A DNA stretch of 64,000 nucleotides from Millionella massiliensis (GTDB taxonomy: Bacteria; Bacteroidota; Bacteroidia; Bacteroidales; Rikenellaceae): the NCBI RefSeq assembly GCF_900104655.1, contig NZ_FNWD01000002.1:1720246-1784245 (forward strand), read 5' to 3'. This document shows, piece after piece, positions 61,723 to 64,000 of this stretch. The position numbers and the translations under genes are program-made. Under the pieces are notes generated by a model. The model was not told where the DNA came from and searched no databases. It saw only the letters and a program-made list of their open reading frames with translations. Position 1 is the stretch's first letter, and each line of letters begins with the position of its first letter.

Positions 61723-64000
61723 TCAACCGCATTTCGAGTGGCCGCAGTTGGTACAAACCAGGCAGCCCTCCTGGTAAACCAGGCTTTCCTGTCCGCATTC
61801 GGGACATTTCTTACCTCCCTTGGGTTTAGTACCGTTCGGGATATATTTGTGGAGGGCGCGAGCCACCCCGTTTTTCCAGGTATTGATCGTATCGCTGTCG
61901 AGGCGCAGCGACGACACGAGGTTCACCACGTCGATCGGGGGCATACCGGTACGCAGCACGCCGGAGATCAGTTTGGCGTAGTTCCAGAACTCTTCGTCGA
62001 ACAGGCGCGAGATACCGCCCACGGTGTTCAGGTAGCCGTATTTGTCCTTGTACTGGAAGTCGTAACGCTTGGTGCCGTCCTTCTCGATCACCTTCAGGAT
62101 ATAGCCTTTCTTGATGGTCTTGGGGAAGTAGAGGGCATCTTCGTCGACCTTACCGGTAAAGATTTCGTAGGGTTTGTGGTTGTAGAGCCCGACGAAGGCG
62201 ATCCAGTCTTCGGGACCGTTCTTGAAGCGAACCACGTCGGCTTCGAGCGACATGGGACGGCTGGCGGGCATTCCTTCCTCCTCTTTCTTCTTGTCCTTCT
62301 TGACCAGCACACCGGCACGGCTGCCGTCGCGATAGACCGTAACGCCCTTACATCCCGACCGCCAGGCCGTTTTGTAGACTTCGTCGACGAGCGATTCCGA
62401 GACGTTGTTGGGCAGGTTGACGGTCACCGAAATCGAGTGATCGACCCATTTCTGCATGGCACCCTGCATCTTGACCTTGGCCACCCAGTCGATGTCGTTC
62501 GAGGTGGCGTTGTGGTAGGGCGATTCGGCCACCAGCCGGTCGACCTCTTCGTCCGAGAGTTTTTTGATCTGCTCGTCGGTCAGCCCCTTGTTGGTTTTAA
62601 CCCAGGTCAGGAAGTGGTGGTGATATACGTTGTACTCTTCCCACGAGTCTCCCACTTCGTCCACGAAGGTGATGTTGACGTTCTTGTCACTGGGGTTCAC
62701 CTTGCGGCGACGCTTGTAGACGGGCAGGAAGACGGGTTCGATACCGCTGGTGGTTTGCGTCATCAGCGAGGTGGTTCCGGTGGGGGCGATGGTCAGCATG
62801 GCCACGTTGCGGCGACCCTGTTTCACCATCAGGTCGTAGAGTTTCGGATCGGCCTCCTTGATGCGCAGGATCATCGGGTTGTTCTCCTCGCGTTTGGCGT
62901 CGTACATCTCGAAAGCACCGCGTTCACCGGCCATTTCGACCGAGGCGCGATAGGCTTCGATGGCGAGGGTTTTCTGGAGGTTGGCGGCGAATTCGATCGC
63001 TTCGTCCGAACCGTAGCGCAGACCGAGCGCGGCCAGCATGTCGCCTTCGGCCGTGATACCCAGGCCGGTACGACGTCCCATCAGGGCTTTGCGACGGATC
63101 TTTTCCCACAGGTCGCGTTCCACGCGGCGGATGTCGGCATCTTCGGGGTCTTTGTCAATCTTGGCGATGATGGCTTCGACCTTTTCGAGTTCGATGTCGA
63201 TGATGTCGTCCATCATGCGCATCGCCTTACGGACGTGTTTCTTGAATTTGGCAGTGTCGAATTTGGCCTCTTTGGTGAAGGGTTTGTCGACGTAGCTGTA
63301 GAGGTTGAGCGCCAGCAGACGGCAGCTGTCGTAGGGACAGAGCGGGATTTCGCCGCAGGGGTTGGTCGAAACGGTGCGGAAGCCGAGGTCGGCATAGCAG
63401 TCGGGCACCGATTCGCGGATGACGGTATCCCAGAAGAGGACACCGGGTTCGGCCGATTTCCAGGCGTTGTGGACGATCTTTTTCCAGAGGGCGGCGGCGT
63501 CGATTTCGCCCGACACCATCGGGTTGTCGCCGGTGATGGGGAACTGCTGACGATAGGGTTTGCCTTCGATGGCAGCCTGCATGAATTCGTCGTCGACTTT
63601 GATCGAGACGTTGGCACCGGTGACTTTGCCCTGTTCGAGTTTGGCGTCGATAAAGCGTTCGGCGTCGGGGTGTTTGATCGAGAGGGAGAGCATCAGTGCG
63701 CCGCGGCGGCCGTCCTGAGCCACTTCGCGGGTCGAGTTGGAGTAGCGTTCCATGAAGGGAACGATCCCGGTCGAGGTGAGGGCCGAGTTGAGCACGGGCG
63801 AGCCGGTGGGGCGGATGTGCGAGAGGTCGTGTCCCACGCCGCCGCGACGTTTCATCAGCTGAACCTGCTCTTCGTCGATGCGGATGATACCGCCGTAGGA
63901 GTCGGCGGGTTTTTCATGGCCGATCACAAAGCAGTTCGAGATCGAGGCGATCTGCAGATCGTTGCCGATGCCGGTCATCGGTCCACCCTGCGGTACGGCG
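61723..64000 (-). CDS. nrdJ: adenosylcobalamin-dependent ribonucleotide reductase (class II), 3' part
   Basis: The frame is open through the window edge (upstream residues AVPQGGP before MTGIGNDLQ), so the 5' part is missing; ~758 residues are visible. It has the SISNCFVIG Cys, the RRGGVGHDLSHIRPTGSPV substrate loop and the active-site NPCGEIPLCPYDSC. TIAPTGTTSLM is present, then a C-terminal zinc-ribbon CPECGQESLVYQEGC..CTNCGHSKCG that may shuttle reducing power. It makes deoxyribonucleotides with B12 and works with or without oxygen. The gene needs a cobalamin supply, which the stand-alone TonB receptor might serve (inference). Confidence 0.95.
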   Translation of the reverse strand, partial: AVPQGGPMTGIGNDLQIASISNCFVIGHEKPADSYGGIIRIDEEQVQLMKRRGGVGHDLSHIRPTGSPVLNSALTSTGIVPFMERYSNSTREVAQDGRRGALMLSLSIKHPDAERFIDAKLEQGKVTGANVSIKVDDEFMQAAIEGKPYRQQFPITGDNPMVSGEIDAAALWKKIVHNAWKSAEPGVLFWDTVIRESVPDCYADLGFRTVSTNPCGEIPLCPYDSCRLLALNLYSYVDKPFTKEAKFDTAKFKKHVRKAMRMMDDIIDIELEKVEAIIAKIDKDPEDADIRRVERDLWEKIRRKALMGRRTGLGITAEGDMLAALGLRYGSDEAIEFAANLQKTLAIEAYRASVEMAGERGAFEMYDAKREENNPMILRIKEADPKLYDLMVKQGRRNVAMLTIAPTGTTSLMTQTTSGIEPVFLPVYKRRRKVNPSDKNVNITFVDEVGDSWEEYNVYHHHFLTWVKTNKGLTDEQIKKLSDEEVDRLVAESPYHNATSNDIDWVAKVKMQGAMQKWVDHSISVTVNLPNNVSESLVDEVYKTAWRSGCKGVTVYRDGSRAGVLVKKDKKKEEEGMPASRPMSLEADVVRFKNGPEDWIAFVGLYNHKPYEIFTGKVDEDALYFPKTIKKGYILKVIEKDGTKRYDFQYKDKYGYLNTVGGISRLFDEEFWNYAKLISGVLRTGMPPIDVVNLVSSLRLDSDTINTWKNGVARALHKYIPNGTKPKGGKKCPECGQESLVYQEGCLVCTNCGHSKCG

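Overview
The window looks like chromosomal DNA of a GC-rich Bacteroidales gut commensal, most likely Alistipes or a close relative. This rests on Bacteroidota promoters (TTTG, about 20 nt, TAnnTTTG), the long form of IspG, an Mrp ATPase without the CxxC pair, a class II (B12-dependent) ribonucleotide reductase, a DUF4251 protein, and many secreted enzymes for host glycans. The genus is an inference.

Layout. 1-4.1 kb: the end of an esterase-like gene, then an MFS transporter fused to a cytidylate-kinase-like P-loop domain and preceded by a terminator-like leader hairpin. A 1.75-kb stretch of gene relics follows; parts of a DUF1016/PDDEXK nuclease and probably of HsdR are readable, so it looks like a dead restriction locus. 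4.1-4.8 kb: a tRNA-Glu, rpsT, tRNA-Leu unit with its own promoter and terminator. 4.8-25.7 kb: mostly housekeeping genes (argH, recO, an ITPase, PPIase, pheS, ftsY, aspS, tadA) mixed with an MFS exporter, a Ser-type sulfatase, a WbqC-like protein, a DUF4838 lipoprotein, a patatin/outer-membrane barrel protein, an orphan histidine kinase and a TPR protein.

26-36 kb: a TonB-dependent receptor, then on the minus strand tolC-like, hlyD-like, two ABC-2 permeases, response regulator and histidine kinase. No ATPase gene accompanies the permeases. 36-40 kb: a DUF4251 protein, pgk, lysO and tRNA-Arg. 40-54.4 kb: a carbohydrate-enzyme cluster (NPCBM glycosidase, GH29 fucosidase, GH2, AraC regulator, GH43, GH84) fitting host mucin or N-glycan breakdown, but without SusC/SusD. 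54.7-64 kb: mrp, ispG, radA, a repeat-filled intergenic region, an AspT/YidE-type transporter and the 3' part of nrdJ, which runs off the window.

I see no CRISPR array, prophage, intact insertion sequence or rRNA. The most unusual items are the MFS-kinase fusion with its leader hairpin, the restriction relic beside the tRNA unit, the efflux operon without an ATPase, and the nested repeats upstream of radA. All function calls come from motif recognition by eye; no database search was run.
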